A DNA stretch of 64,000 nt from an uncultured Coriobacteriaceae bacterium (GCA_902803315.1 CADCPM010000012.1:1-64000); one strand, 5' to 3'; shown: positions 36,605-46,004, counted from the first letter of the stretch. The notes: a model not told the origin generated them from the sequence alone. Numbers and translations are program-made.

Positions 36605-37330
36605 ATGATAGAGCTCACCCATGTGTCCAAGACCTATGCCGGCAAGGATAAGAAGGCCGTCGACGACCTTACGTGGAAGGTCGCAGACGGCCAGATTACC
36701 GGATTCTTTGGCCCAAACGGTGCGGGCAAGTCCACCACGCTCAAGATGATCTGCGGCGTCAACTCCATTGACGAAGGCACGATAAAGATCAATGGGCACG
36801 ACATCGTTACCGACTCGATTGAGGCCAAGCGCCAGTTTGCCTACGTGCCCGACGACCCAGACCGCTTTTTGCGCCTCACGGGCATTGAGTACCTCAATTT
36901 CATGGCCGACGTCTATGGCACTCCGGCGGAGCGCCGCGCGCCCTTCATCGAGGAGTATGGCAAGCGCTTTGAGATATATGACTCTCTGTCCAGCCGCATT
37001 TCCGATTTCTCACACGGCATGCGCCAGAAGGTCCATGTTCTTGCCGCGCTCATCCATGAGCCAAGCGTATGGATCTTGGACGAGCCGATGCTGGGACTCG
37101 ATCCCAAGGGCGCGTACGAGCTCAAGGAGATGATGCGCGAGCATGCCGCGCGCGGACACTCGGTACTGTTCAGCACCCACGTGCTCGAGACGGCCGATCA
37201 GCTTTGCGATAGCGTTTGCATTATCTCGCACGGCCGCAAGCTCTTCGAGGGAACGCTCAACGAGCTCAAGGCTGCCCATCCCACGTCCTCGCTCGAGGAG
37301 ATCTTCCTGGAGATGACGGAACATGAGTAG
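36605..37330 (+). CDS. ABC transporter ATP-binding protein (exporter type)
   Basis: 241 residues. Walker A GPNGAGKST, Q-loop AYVPDDPDRF, a diverged signature (ISDFSHGMRQKVHVLAAL, with FSHGM in place of LSGGQ), Walker B VWILDEPMLGLDP and switch His in LFSTHVLETA. These features fit ATPases of ABC-2 exporters. AAAGGAAGG precedes the ATG. The stop overlaps the permease start by eight bases. The substrate is unknown. Confidence 0.93.
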   Translation: MIELTHVSKTYAGKDKKAVDDLTWKVADGQITGFFGPNGAGKSTTLKMICGVNSIDEGTIKINGHDIVTDSIEAKRQFAYVPDDPDRFLRLTGIEYLNFMADVYGTPAERRAPFIEEYGKRFEIYDSLSSRISDFSHGMRQKVHVLAALIHEPSVWILDEPMLGLDPKGAYELKEMMREHAARGHSVLFSTHVLETADQLCDSVCIISHGRKLFEGTLNELKAAHPTSSLEEIFLEMTEHE

Positions 37331-38975
37331 CATCATTCTCCTTACCCGGCTGCAGATCATGCAGTCGCTCGGCAGCGTTCGAGCGGCTGTAGAGAAGCGC
37401 GCTGGAACAAACGGTGCGATGGCTGGCACCGTCCTCATATTTGCCGTAGTGCTCGTTGGCCTTGGTTGGCTGGGACATGCCGCATATGGGCTGGTGGGTG
37501 CCTATGGCATAGAAACTCCTGTCTACAACATCCTGTTTATGGCCTGCGGAACGCTTACGTTCGTCTTCTCGCTTCCCGCGGTCTTGGGGTCGTTCTTCGG
37601 CTCGTCCGACATCAACGATCTGCTTCCGCTTCCCGTTTCGCCCTTCGCGATCGTGCTCTCCAAGGCGTTGGGCGCGCTTTCCGCCTCCTACCTGTGGACG
37701 CTGCTCTTCATTGCGGGTCCGCTGCTCGGCTGGGGAATTGCCGCGGGCGAGGGCGTGAGCTATTGGATTATGTACGTATTGGCAATAATCTTTACGCCAT
37801 TTATGCCCACGGCCTATGCGGGTACGATCTCCATCGTCATTGCTGCGATCTTTAAGCGCGTGCGGCGCAAGGATGCCATCACGACCATTGCGACCTTGCT
37901 GACGTTGGGCATCTCTGTTGCCGCCTTCTTCATCTCCAACAATCTCCACCTCTCCGAAGGTACGGCGCAGGCGATTAGCAACGTGGGCCAGGCTATGGGC
38001 ACCGTCGTTATGGTCTTCCCGGCCTACGGCTTTGCGGTGTATGCCTTGGTACACGTAGATCCCCTGGGAATGTGCCTGTACGTGCTGATCTCGCTGCTGG
38101 CCTTCATCGTGTTTGTGGTCGTTGCGCGCCTGCTGTACATGCGTATCGTCACCTCGCTCTCGTCTGGTGCGGGTAGTGCGAATGCGTATGACGGCTCGAC
38201 CGTACAGGAGCAGGCGCCGGTTTTCAAAGCATTGGCCACAACCGAGATTCGAAAGATCACGCGCAATTCTTCGGTCCTCATTAACTACGTCGCGTATCCT
38301 GCAGTCATTACGCCCGTCCTGTTTGGCGTCATGCTCATGAGTGGCTCGTTGAGCGATACGATCGGCAGGCTTGCCGGTTTTGGGGACGTCAATCGGATGG
38401 TTGCGGGATTCGTACTGGTATTCCTCATGTTCCTGGCGACCCTGGGCATGTGCAGCAACAAGATTGCGTGCACGGAGGTGTCGCGCGAAGGATCCAACTG
38501 GATACACATGAAGTTCATCCCCGTGCCCATTGCCACGCAGGTGCGAGCCAAAATCCTGCCGGCCTTTGTTGTGAACGTCTTCATTACGTTGGTGGTCATG
38601 GGAGGCGGCGGATACCTAGTTGCTTCCAGGGGGCATATAAGTCCCCTCATCGTGGTGTTCGGCACGGTGCTCATGATCGCGGGTGCTTGGCTTATGGTTT
38701 GCATTGGCGCCTGGAGCGAGAGCCGAGGCCCGAGAGTGGAGTGGGGCAACGACGGCGACGTAAACGTCAAGTCGCTCGGTGGGGGAGCAGACGTTCTGCG
38801 TGCTGTGCTTGTGGGACTTGCGTATTCTGCCCTGCCGCTGCTGGTAACGCCTCTTACCAACCTGGACCCGTTTGTGTTCATGCCCGTAATTGCCGTCGTC
38901 GGTGTTGTTGTGGCTATTGTGCTTGGCCGTATATTGCTTGCCAAGACGGCGCAAAATATCGCCGTGTTCGAATAG
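37323..38975 (+). CDS. ABC-2-type exporter permease
   Basis: A 550-residue polytopic membrane protein with about twelve hydrophobic segments. The N-terminal LTRLQIMQSLGSVRAAVEKR and FFGSSDINDLLPLPVSPFAIVLSKALGAL are typical of large ABC-2 permeases linked to this ATPase type. It is translationally coupled to the ATPase. A stem-loop follows the stop. The exported molecule is not deducible. Confidence 0.9.
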   Translation: MSSIILLTRLQIMQSLGSVRAAVEKRAGTNGAMAGTVLIFAVVLVGLGWLGHAAYGLVGAYGIETPVYNILFMACGTLTFVFSLPAVLGSFFGSSDINDLLPLPVSPFAIVLSKALGALSASYLWTLLFIAGPLLGWGIAAGEGVSYWIMYVLAIIFTPFMPTAYAGTISIVIAAIFKRVRRKDAITTIATLLTLGISVAAFFISNNLHLSEGTAQAISNVGQAMGTVVMVFPAYGFAVYALVHVDPLGMCLYVLISLLAFIVFVVVARLLYMRIVTSLSSGAGSANAYDGSTVQEQAPVFKALATTEIRKITRNSSVLINYVAYPAVITPVLFGVMLMSGSLSDTIGRLAGFGDVNRMVAGFVLVFLMFLATLGMCSNKIACTEVSREGSNWIHMKFIPVPIATQVRAKILPAFVVNVFITLVVMGGGGYLVASRGHISPLIVVFGTVLMIAGAWLMVCIGAWSESRGPRVEWGNDGDVNVKSLGGGADVLRAVLVGLAYSALPLLVTPLTNLDPFVFMPVIAVVGVVVAIVLGRILLAKTAQNIAVFE

Positions 38976-38987
38976 GCTCGAAAAGGT

Positions 38988-39023
38988 GCCGCCCGTGATC
39001 CCTTGATGGGGATTGCGGGCGGC
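38988..39023 (+). terminator. Terminator-like hairpin after the exporter operon
   Basis: GCCGCCCG (38988-38995) pairs with CGGGCGGC (39016-39023), with an inner ATCCC/GGGAT stem. There is no T-run. Confidence 0.6.
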
Positions 39024-39069
39024 ATTGGCCTCGGCTCTATTGGCTGAGTTGATTGCTGTGGGCCAGACG

Positions 39070-39197
39070 CCGTGCGCACTTTTCGGTACGCAACTTTCCC
39101 CGCCGTGCGCACAAATCGGTCTTTTGTGCGCACGGTGGGGGCGTTTGTGGAGCGGAAAGTGCGCACGGCCTCTCTCGGCCCCTGGGAAAGTGCGCAC
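39070..39197. repeat. Array E: five GTGCGCAC motifs with A-tract flanks
   Basis: GTGCGCAC occurs at 39072, 39105, 39126, 39159 and 39190. Flanks define orientation: CCGTGCGCACTTTTC in the first copy, GGAAAGTGCGCACGG in later copies. A decayed copy (GGTACGCAACTTTCCCC) is at 39086. The array lies in the 326-bp region between the convergent exporter and aquaporin genes. Confidence 0.75.
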
Positions 39198-39200
39198 AGC

Positions 39201-39254
39201 AAAAGCCCCGTGCTCAGTTCGCGAAGAGCTGTTTGAGCACACGGGGCTTCTTTT
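39201..39254. terminator. Bidirectional terminator before the aquaporin gene end
   Basis: AAAAGCCCCGTGCTCA pairs with TGAGCACACGGGGC (39234-39247), with TTCTTTT on the right and AAAA on the left. It suits convergent genes. Confidence 0.75.
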
Positions 39255-39301
39255 GCGCTTTGCCACGTTAGGTGACAAAGCACCGTTTTGGTTTTGTCTT
39301 C

Positions 39302-39997
39302 CTACTCGCCGTCGTACTCAAGCAGACCGTACACAACGGCTGCAACGGCAGCGCCCGCAAGCGGTCCCACGATGAAGATCCATACGCTCGCCAGAGGTGC
39401 GAAGTTGCCCGAGAACAGGCAGACAATGGCGGGGCCAATGCTTCGCGCGGGGTTTACTGACGTGCCGGTGAGGCCAATGCCCAGGATGTGCACGAAGGTG
39501 AGGGTGAGGCCAATAACGAGGCCTGCCAGCGATCCGTGACGGAACTTGGGTGAGGTGACGCCCAGGATGGTGAGCACGAATATGAAGGTGAGTACGAACT
39601 CAACCAGAAGGCCGGCAAGGATGTTGCCGTTTACGCCTGCGAGTCCGTTGGTGCCCAAGCCGCCCGTTAGGTCGGTAACGCCACCAAGCGCAAAGATGCC
39701 AAACAGGATCAATGCGCCTGCGAGCGCGCCAAGGATCTGCGCGATCACATAGCCAAGGAGGTCGCGAGCGCTAATACCGCCGCGAATGAACACTCCAAGC
39801 GACACAGCGGGGTTAATGTGGCAGCCAGATATGTTGCCGATGCTATAAGCCATCGCCACGATGGAGAGGCCAAACGCAAGGGCGGTAAGCAGGTATCCGC
39901 TGCCCGACGCAGCGTCGCATCCTACCAGCATGGCGGTACCACAGCCCATGGTAACAAGCACAAGGGTGCCAATGAACTCTGCGATGTACTTCTTCAT
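39302..39997 (-). CDS. Aquaporin (AqpZ-like MIP family channel)
   Basis: 231 residues, six membrane helices and two NPA boxes (HINPAVS and SVNPARS). The second half shows FVHILGIGLTGTSVNPARS, giving the His and Arg of the narrow selectivity filter, which favours a water channel over a glycerol facilitator. The ATG at 39997 follows AGGACTGAA; an upstream in-frame start lacks a ribosome-binding site. Confidence 0.92.
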   Translation of the reverse strand: MKKYIAEFIGTLVLVTMGCGTAMLVGCDAASGSGYLLTALAFGLSIVAMAYSIGNISGCHINPAVSLGVFIRGGISARDLLGYVIAQILGALAGALILFGIFALGGVTDLTGGLGTNGLAGVNGNILAGLLVEFVLTFIFVLTILGVTSPKFRHGSLAGLVIGLTLTFVHILGIGLTGTSVNPARSIGPAIVCLFSGNFAPLASVWIFIVGPLAGAAVAAVVYGLLEYDGE

Positions 39998-40195
39998 TTC
40001 AGTCCTTTCTTCCGCAGTGAACATGACCTATAGTCTAGGCTACCGTGCGCGGGAGATGACAAACTCTCGGTAAATGGGTTGCAATTCCTGACCCTAAAGA
40101 GGAGCCACGTGTGGCGGCTCCGGACCCTAAGTAGGGGACAGCCTGACCAGTGCGCTGGGATACGGTATTTGATCGCCTTGGAAGGGGAGTGTTCG

Positions 40196-40969
40196 GTGCG
40201 TACGCGCAAAGCCAGGCTGTTCATACTGTTCGTGCTTGTCTGCATCCTCGTGGTGTTGCTGCAGCAAACCGTGGGCATGCCCTTTGCGACGTGGCTTCAG
40301 ACGCTCAGCCGCTGGGTGGGGCAGACCGCAAGCGCGGGCGTTGAGGAACCGCCAGCTTGGAGCGAGCAGGCCGCACCCGACTACTACCAGGTTGTGGGCC
40401 CAGCCGTGCTTGACGCCGTTCCCGAAAGGGGAGAGGTCACCTATGCGCCGTTGGATGCGCTTGGGCGCGCGGGTAGGGTCGTCGCTTGTGTTGACGCTCA
40501 GTTGGCAGAAGAAGGCGCAATGCGGGAGCGGCAGAACATGTCGGACATCAAGCCCTCTGGATGGGGCTATAACGAAGAGGTGGACATCCCGTTGCCAGAT
40601 GGGGGCACGTACCACGGGTATATGTGGAATCGCTCGCACCTCCTAGCCAAGTCGCTGGGCGGCCAAGAGATTGCGGAGAATCTCGTATGCGGAACGCGCA
40701 TGCAAAACGTCGGCGCAAATCGAAGGGGCGAGGAAGGGGGAATGGCCTACGCGGAGAAGCTGGCACGCGATTGGCTAAACGAACATCCCGATGGTTGGCT
40801 GTACTATTGCGCCACCCCATGCTATGCGGGAAATGAGCCTGTGTGTCGCTGTGTGGTTGTTGACATGCGGTCGTCGGATGGATCGCTGGACTCCGAGGTT
40901 GTGGTGTACAACGCAGCGAAGGGCTTTCGCATAAACTACGCAGACGGAAGCTTTGCTCCCCAGAGCTAG
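40196..40969 (+). CDS. Membrane-anchored DNA/RNA non-specific endonuclease
   Basis: About 257 residues from a GTG at 40196 that follows GGAAGGGGAG. The N-terminal signal anchor ARLFILFVLVCILVVLL is followed by an extracytoplasmic nuclease domain. The active-site region MWNRSHLLAKSLGG, with its catalytic His, and NLVCGTRMQNVGANRR match the beta-beta-alpha-metal EndA/NucA-like family. A role in nutrient DNA breakdown or DNA entry is inferred. The frame is open upstream, but no credible start lies there. A decayed GGGACAG-type repeat sits just upstream. Confidence 0.88.
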   Translation: MRTRKARLFILFVLVCILVVLLQQTVGMPFATWLQTLSRWVGQTASAGVEEPPAWSEQAAPDYYQVVGPAVLDAVPERGEVTYAPLDALGRAGRVVACVDAQLAEEGAMRERQNMSDIKPSGWGYNEEVDIPLPDGGTYHGYMWNRSHLLAKSLGGQEIAENLVCGTRMQNVGANRRGEEGGMAYAEKLARDWLNEHPDGWLYYCATPCYAGNEPVCRCVVVDMRSSDGSLDSEVVVYNAAKGFRINYADGSFAPQS

Positions 40970-41059
40970 CGTGCGCCTATGGTTGCGCCGCACGCTGCGG
41001 CTCGCGCCTGGGCGGCGCATCGCACGGTAACGTTATTTTCTTGTTGTGGCTCTCTTTTG

Positions 41060-41719
41060 CTATACGCGGTTGCGCTTTAGGTAGGATGACGATACGGGGA
41101 ACGAGAAGTACGTGTTGGGATAGGGCTCGTCCTTAAGCGTGAAGTGCCACCATTCCCATTCGTAGGGCACAAAGCCGCTGCGTACCATAACCTTTTGCAA
41201 GAGCATGCGATTCTCGTACTGCTCGTCGGTTACCTCGCGGCAGCCAGGGTGGGAGAGCTTGCCGAAGTAATCGAAGGGGGTGCCCATGTCTACCTCTTTG
41301 CCAGTCTTCATGTCGAGCAGCGTGAGGTCCACGGTGCTGCCACGGCTGTGACTCGACTCCTTTGCGATGTAGCCGAGAGAGATGGTGTCCTGCTTGTCGA
41401 TCTCGGGATAGAAGTAGGGCTTCATGCGAATGTCGGTGTCCTCAAGCGCCCATAGCACGAATTGCTTGACGGCCGATACGGGACGGTACGCATCGAACAC
41501 CTTAAGTCGATAGCCCATAACGTTAAGCTCGTTGCTCGCATTCTTTAGCGCGCGTCCCGCCTCGGGCGTTATGATGGCGCACGGTTCCTCATAGCCGTCT
41601 ACGCGCTCACCGATGAAGTTGTACGTCGAGAAATACCGAATCTCCTGAATTGCATGGGGAACGTAGTCAGACAAGAGCGCAAAGCCAGATGGGTCCAGCG
41701 TATAGTCGTAGGATTGCAT
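41060..41719 (-). CDS. D-alanyl-D-alanine dipeptidase (VanX family)
   Basis: 219 residues. The zinc and catalytic motifs SSHSRGSTVDLTL (SxHxxGxxxD) and EWEWWHF (ExxWH) are complete. There is no signal peptide, so it should act in the cytosol on D-Ala-D-Ala dipeptide. No vanH, vanA or vanRS genes are nearby, so peptidoglycan turnover or dipeptide use is more likely than glycopeptide resistance. AGAGAGGAATTC lies before the ATG at 41719. It is divergent from the YdcF-like gene across 110 bp. Confidence 0.93.
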   Translation of the reverse strand: MQSYDYTLDPSGFALLSDYVPHAIQEIRYFSTYNFIGERVDGYEEPCAIITPEAGRALKNASNELNVMGYRLKVFDAYRPVSAVKQFVLWALEDTDIRMKPYFYPEIDKQDTISLGYIAKESSHSRGSTVDLTLLDMKTGKEVDMGTPFDYFGKLSHPGCREVTDEQYENRMLLQKVMVRSGFVPYEWEWWHFTLKDEPYPNTYFSFPVSSSYLKRNRV

Positions 41720-41829
41720 GGAGAATTCCTCTCTCTTGGATGAATAGTCGTACGAACCCTGTGCCATACCCTATGTTACTCCTAACACTTGGCTTGGGTC
41801 TGCACCATTGTCCAAGAAAAGGGGTGCGT

Positions 41830-42666
41830 ATGGACAGTAAGACGGGAGCTCGCATTGCTGTGTGCGCCAACGCCATCGGTGAGTGGCTGGGTGTTCGAGA
41901 CATGCGTGAGCTGAGCGTCGAATCGCTTCAGCATGATGTGGGTGTAACTGGTGGTAGGGTCGATTTGTTCGTTCTATTTGGCGGTGGCGTGATTGGCTCT
42001 GTGGAAGTGCTGGCGCAGGCCATGGAGCGCGGCATCGCCCATGAATACGCCGTGGTGGGCGGTCGTGGGCATGCGACGTATGGCCTGGAGCGCGCGATTG
42101 AGCGATTGCGGGCTGAGTCTGGGGACTCAGCGTGTGTGCCAGATCCAAAGACGGCGAGTGAGGCGGAGATGCTGGCCGCCGTGTTGCGCATGCGCCACGG
42201 CGTTGCCCCGGACTTTTTGGAGACGCGTTCCACCAACTGTGGGAACAACATCGAGTACTTGCTCGATGCGTTGGACGAGCGCGAAACGGTTCCCAAAAGC
42301 GTCGTCTTATGCCAGGACGCGGCCATGCAGCGTCGCATGGATGCCACGTGGCGACGCCAGGTGAGGGATCGTCCGCGCTATGCTGGTACGCACGTAATTA
42401 ATTGGGCTTCCTACCGCGTCAAGCTCGTGTGGCGCGACGATGCGCTTGTCTATAAGGCTGCGCCCGAGGGCATGTGGGATCCAAGGCGCTATTTGAGCCT
42501 TTTGCTTGGGGACGTGGCGCGCCTTACAGACGACGAGCACGGTTACGGACCGCGAGGCGCAGACTTTATTGACCACGTGGACGTCCCGGAGGACGTTCGC
42601 GATGCATGGCTTGAGCTAAGATCGCTGCTTCCCGACGACCAACGTCTTGTGCCTATAAGCCCGTGA
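41830..42666 (+). CDS. YdcF/ElyC-like DUF218 family protein
   Basis: 278 residues without a signal peptide. VDLFVLFGGGVIGSVEVLAQAMERGIAHEYAVVGGRGH is the DUF218 nucleotide-fold start, followed by LETRSTNCGNNIEYLL and VLCQDAAMQRRM. The size and soluble nature resemble E. coli YdcF more than the membrane proteins SanA and ElyC. The role is unknown. The ATG at 41830 lies just after GGGGTGCGT. Confidence 0.85.
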   Translation: MDSKTGARIAVCANAIGEWLGVRDMRELSVESLQHDVGVTGGRVDLFVLFGGGVIGSVEVLAQAMERGIAHEYAVVGGRGHATYGLERAIERLRAESGDSACVPDPKTASEAEMLAAVLRMRHGVAPDFLETRSTNCGNNIEYLLDALDERETVPKSVVLCQDAAMQRRMDATWRRQVRDRPRYAGTHVINWASYRVKLVWRDDALVYKAAPEGMWDPRRYLSLLLGDVARLTDDEHGYGPRGADFIDHVDVPEDVRDAWLELRSLLPDDQRLVPISP

Positions 42667-42713
42667 CCGATGGCAGTGCTGGATGGTTGCGCTGCCTATA
42701 AAATCGGACGTGA

Positions 42714-42744
42714 GCCGCATGACCTTGTCCCCGGCTCATGCGGC
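42714..42744. terminator. Hairpin between convergent genes
   Basis: GCCGCATGA (from 42714) pairs with TCATGCGGC (ending 42744). It serves the YdcF-like gene and the convergent amidase gene. Confidence 0.5.
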
Positions 42745-42760
42745 GCAGCCTAGCCAAACG

Positions 42761-43552
42761 TTAGGACAGGGTGTAGACACTTGGCTTGCGGTGGTCGAAG
42801 ATGGGCATCGCCTCCCGAGCGGTGGCCACCTCGGAGGGTTCAATGTCGCAAAACAGCAGCTCGTCCCTTCCGCCAGCGAGTTCGTTTCCCAACGGATCAA
42901 ACGCATAGCTGATTCCCACATAACGCTCTGCCCCATGACAAATGCCTGCCACAAAGCATTCATTTTCTATGGCGCGGGCGCGAAGGAGCGTTTTCCAATG
43001 CAACGCCTTGTTTGCGCCGTCATGCCATGCCGCGGGATACAGGAGCACATTGCACCCGGCAAGCGCAAGATGGCGCGCCACTTCGGGAAATCGCAAGTCG
43101 TAGCATATTCCCAGGCCGAGCGTGCAAAACGGGGTCCGAATGGGCGCACATAGTTTGGAACCCGCACTCATGCGGTCCGACTCGCGTACGTTGTGGGCGT
43201 CGTATAGATGACACTTGCGATAGGTGCCGGCAATCGTGCCAACGTCGCTTACGACGATCGCCGTGTTGAAAGGCTGACCGCCCGCAGCGTTTGTCTCGCT
43301 CATGGTAAAGGCAATCCAAAGGCCATGTTGTTGCGCGATTCGGCGTACGACGTCTACGAAGGGGCCATCCAATGGTTCCGCAAGATCTTTGAGCTCGGTG
43401 GCGGAAAGGTCGTGCGGGTACATGAGGTTTTCGGGAAAGGCAAGGAGCGCCGCTCCGCGTTTGTGGGCAGCTTTGGCACAGCGACGCACTTGATCGAGCG
43501 TGTTTCCATCTGCGGGGAATGCGGTTTGCGCAAGGCCGAGCGTAAATCCCAT
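42761..43552 (-). CDS. Carbon-nitrogen hydrolase (Nit/omega-amidase type)
   Basis: 263 residues with the full nitrilase triad: Glu41 in AFPENLM, Lys in YRKCHLYD, and Cys in LGICYDLRFPE. The overall sequence is closest to Nit2/omega-amidase and deaminated-glutathione amidase types. It is cytosolic. The ATG at 43552 has AAGGAGTGGCTT before it. It is divergent from cutC across about 100 bp. The exact substrate is unknown. Confidence 0.92.
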   Translation of the reverse strand: MGFTLGLAQTAFPADGNTLDQVRRCAKAAHKRGAALLAFPENLMYPHDLSATELKDLAEPLDGPFVDVVRRIAQQHGLWIAFTMSETNAAGGQPFNTAIVVSDVGTIAGTYRKCHLYDAHNVRESDRMSAGSKLCAPIRTPFCTLGLGICYDLRFPEVARHLALAGCNVLLYPAAWHDGANKALHWKTLLRARAIENECFVAGICHGAERYVGISYAFDPLGNELAGGRDELLFCDIEPSEVATAREAMPIFDHRKPSVYTLS

Positions 43553-43656
43553 AAGCCACTCCTTCGTAGAGCCTACCATTCGGGTAATGCCAATGGTAAA
43601 TTCCCTTTGAGGATATTCCAAGAGGAAAGGCATTTGCGGCACAAGGAGGCAACGTC

Positions 43657-44283
43657 ATGCTGTTGGAGTTTTGCGCTCAGAACCTTACCAACGTGCGGGA
43701 GGCAATAGAAGCTGGGGCAAGGCGCGTGGAGCTATGCGACAACCTTGGGGTTGGCGGCGTTACGCCAAGCGACGACGTCATCGATGCGGCGGTTCGGCTT
43801 ACGCATGGGCTGGGCGCTACCGTAATGGTTATGGTGCGACCGCGTGGGGGAGACTTTGCCTACGATGCATCCGAGATGGCCGCCATGGAAAGCGCTATCC
43901 AAGCCGCTCGAATGCATGGGGCAGATGGCGTCGTTTTTGGCTGTGTGCGCAACGCAGCGTTGGACGAGGAAACGACGCGCCGCCTTGCGACCGCCGCGCA
44001 GGGGCTCGACCTTACCTTCCACATGGCCTTCGACGAGATTCGAGAATCCGCTCAGCCAGGGGCGCTCGCCACGCTGGCGCGCTTGGGTTTCTCACGCGTA
44101 CTCACGCATGGAGGGCCTCTTGACGTGCCCATTGAAAAAACCATGGCGCATCTGCGCGAGCTCAAAGCCAGCGCGAACGGACGCATCGGCATAATGCCTG
44201 GTGGGGGCGTTACCTGGCAGAACGTTGAGGCGGTGTGCCGATGCCTGGGCGTAAACGAAGCACACGGCACACGCATCGTGTAG
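43657..44283 (+). CDS. cutC: Copper homeostasis protein CutC family
   Basis: A TIM-barrel protein of 208 residues. It opens MLLEFCAQNLTNVREAIEAGARRVELCDNLGVGGVTPS and continues VMVRPRGGDFAYD, GADGVVFGC and FHMAFDE, all family motifs. CACAAGGAGG precedes the ATG. The copper role in bacteria is poorly established, so the name is by family. No copper genes are adjacent. Confidence 0.93.
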   Translation: MLLEFCAQNLTNVREAIEAGARRVELCDNLGVGGVTPSDDVIDAAVRLTHGLGATVMVMVRPRGGDFAYDASEMAAMESAIQAARMHGADGVVFGCVRNAALDEETTRRLATAAQGLDLTFHMAFDEIRESAQPGALATLARLGFSRVLTHGGPLDVPIEKTMAHLRELKASANGRIGIMPGGGVTWQNVEAVCRCLGVNEAHGTRIV

Positions 44284-44372
44284 GCAAAGGGGATACTCCC
44301 CATTGTCTGATGTTATAGTACTTGAGAAATGCTAGGGATGAGCTTCACGCTCGGCACAACGGGAGACGCAAC

Positions 44373-45068
44373 ATGCAGGTCGTCGTTATATACGGGCAAA
44401 GTCATAAGGGATCCACGTATCACATAGCGCATTCGCTGGCGAGCAAGTTGGGCGGCAATACGACGGAGTTCTTCTTGCCGAGGGACTTCGGCGAGTTCTG
44501 CGTTGGTTGCAACACGTGCTTCAACGAGACGGAAAAGAAGTGTCCGCACTACGCAAAGCTCGAACCGCTCACACGCGCGATGGATGCGGCCGACGTCATT
44601 ATCTTGGCGAGCCCCGTGTATGTGTATCACGCAACGGGAGCCATGAAGGCGTTTCTGGACCACTACGGCTATAGGTGGATGGTGCACAGCCCAGATGCCT
44701 CCATGTTTACCAAGCAGGCCGTATGCGTTTGCACCGCGGCGGGTGCCGGCATGCGTTCCACGCTCAAGGACATGGCGGACAGCCTGTTCTTTTGGGGTTG
44801 CGCGAAGGTCTATAAGTACGGCATCGGCGTTGCCGCGGTGGACTGGCAGGGTGTGAGCGACAAGAAGAAGGCTGCCATAGACAAGAGGACAACAACGCTC
44901 GCGCGAAAGCTCGCAAGCAGGGAAGGCAGGGCAAAGCCAGGCCTAAAGACAAGAGCCGTCTTCTTTGCCATGCATCTTATGCAGCGCAAGGGCTTTAACC
45001 CACGCGACGTCGAGCATTGGAAGCGCCACGGCTGGACCGAGGGTGTCCGCCCCTGGCGCGCGATGTAA
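44373..45068 (+). CDS. Flavodoxin-like NAD(P)H-dependent FMN reductase family protein
   Basis: 231 residues. It begins MQVVVIYGQSHKGSTYHIA (flavodoxin-fold phosphate loop) with CVGCNTCFNETEKKCPH (Cys-rich segment common in this family) and DVIILASPVYVYHATGAMKAFLDHYGY. The C-terminal extension after ~150 (KKKAAIDKRTTTLARKLASREGRAKP) is basic. It is a likely cytosolic flavin-dependent oxidoreductase with unknown partner. GGGAGACGCAAC precedes the ATG at 44373. Confidence 0.88.
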   Translation: MQVVVIYGQSHKGSTYHIAHSLASKLGGNTTEFFLPRDFGEFCVGCNTCFNETEKKCPHYAKLEPLTRAMDAADVIILASPVYVYHATGAMKAFLDHYGYRWMVHSPDASMFTKQAVCVCTAAGAGMRSTLKDMADSLFFWGCAKVYKYGIGVAAVDWQGVSDKKKAAIDKRTTTLARKLASREGRAKPGLKTRAVFFAMHLMQRKGFNPRDVEHWKRHGWTEGVRPWRAM

Positions 45069-45084
45069 CTGGGGAGCCTCGCGG

Positions 45085-45914
45085 CTAAGCCGTGCGACCG
45101 TACAGTTGGGTAATAACGGCAATTCGTGCAGCAAGCTCGCCGGAGAGCTGTTCGTTTTGCAGGCGCCATCTCCAGTTGCCTTCTGCTACTCCCGGCGTGT
45201 TTATGCGGGATGTAGCCCCTAGCTCTAGGTAGTCCTGCATCTGCGCAAAGAACAGCGACGCCGTACTGGACATGCCCTGACGTACCATGCCCCACGTCAG
45301 TCCCTCTTGCTCGTTCAGTCCAACGTAGCGATGGGCGAGGTCAATACACTCATCGCTTTCCTCGGCAAACCATTCGGCAAGCGGGGCGTTGTCGTGCGTT
45401 CCCGTGTAGCACACGCAATGTTGGGGGATGCCGTGCGGCAGGTGCTCGTTGTCTTTGCGGCCGTCAAATGCGAATTGCAGCTGCCACCTCAATGGGATTG
45501 TTGCGCCCGTCCAGCTGGTAATTCTTTGGGTGTGCCCATACGTCAGCCGAATCGAGTGCCACATATATGGGCATGTCGCCAAATATGCCTACACCATGAT
45601 CGTGCGCATAGCTGCGAATTCGCTTCCACTGCTTAAAGAAAAGGTATTGAACGTAGGTGAACAGCCGTATGTCGGTTTCCAGCTCGCATGCGTATTGGAA
45701 GCATGCATGCTCCTTGTGCAGGCGAATGTCTTCGTCGGGCCATGTGTACCATGCCGCCATGGCTGGTGGGACCAACTGGCAACACCTGCCACCACGACTG
45801 CTTGGCGTCTGCCAAGAAGTCAATGAAGTCTTTGGCTGCTTGGCCCATCGTGCCAATGCCGTGTGGCGATGGCAACGAGAACAGGGGAAGGATTATCCCA
45901 CTGGCTCTTCTCAT
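45085..45914 (-). pseudogene. malQ: Decayed 4-alpha-glucanotransferase (malQ) remnant
   Basis: Three frames hold consecutive pieces of MalQ. The N-terminal piece is MRRASGIILPLFSLPSPHGIGTMG through WWQVLPVGPT. A middle piece reads FFKQWKRIRSYAHDHGVGIFGDMPIYVALDSADVW. The C-terminal piece carries CYTGTHDNAPLAEWF and SRINTPGVAEGNWRWRL and runs to the natural stop at 45085. About 275 codons remain of the usual ~500, so there are frameshifts plus internal deletions. The retained NTPG, GTHDN and GDMPIYVA motifs make the identity clear. No other maltose or glycogen gene is nearby. Confidence 0.88.
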
Positions 45915-46004
45915 AGGATACTCACCCCTCCCAGGCAAAGGCGCACCCCCATTGCCCAACGTGCATATGGTAAATTCATATTATAGGGAAGAGGAGGGAT
46001 TGCC

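Noticed and set aside
40086..40145. A further GGGACAG-family palindrome
   Set aside because: GGACCCTAAGTAGGGGACAG is present but the matching arm is mostly lost, so it is at best a decayed copy.
41060..41719. Glycopeptide (vancomycin) resistance cluster
   Set aside because: A VanX-type dipeptidase alone, without ligase, dehydrogenase or regulators, more likely serves dipeptide turnover.
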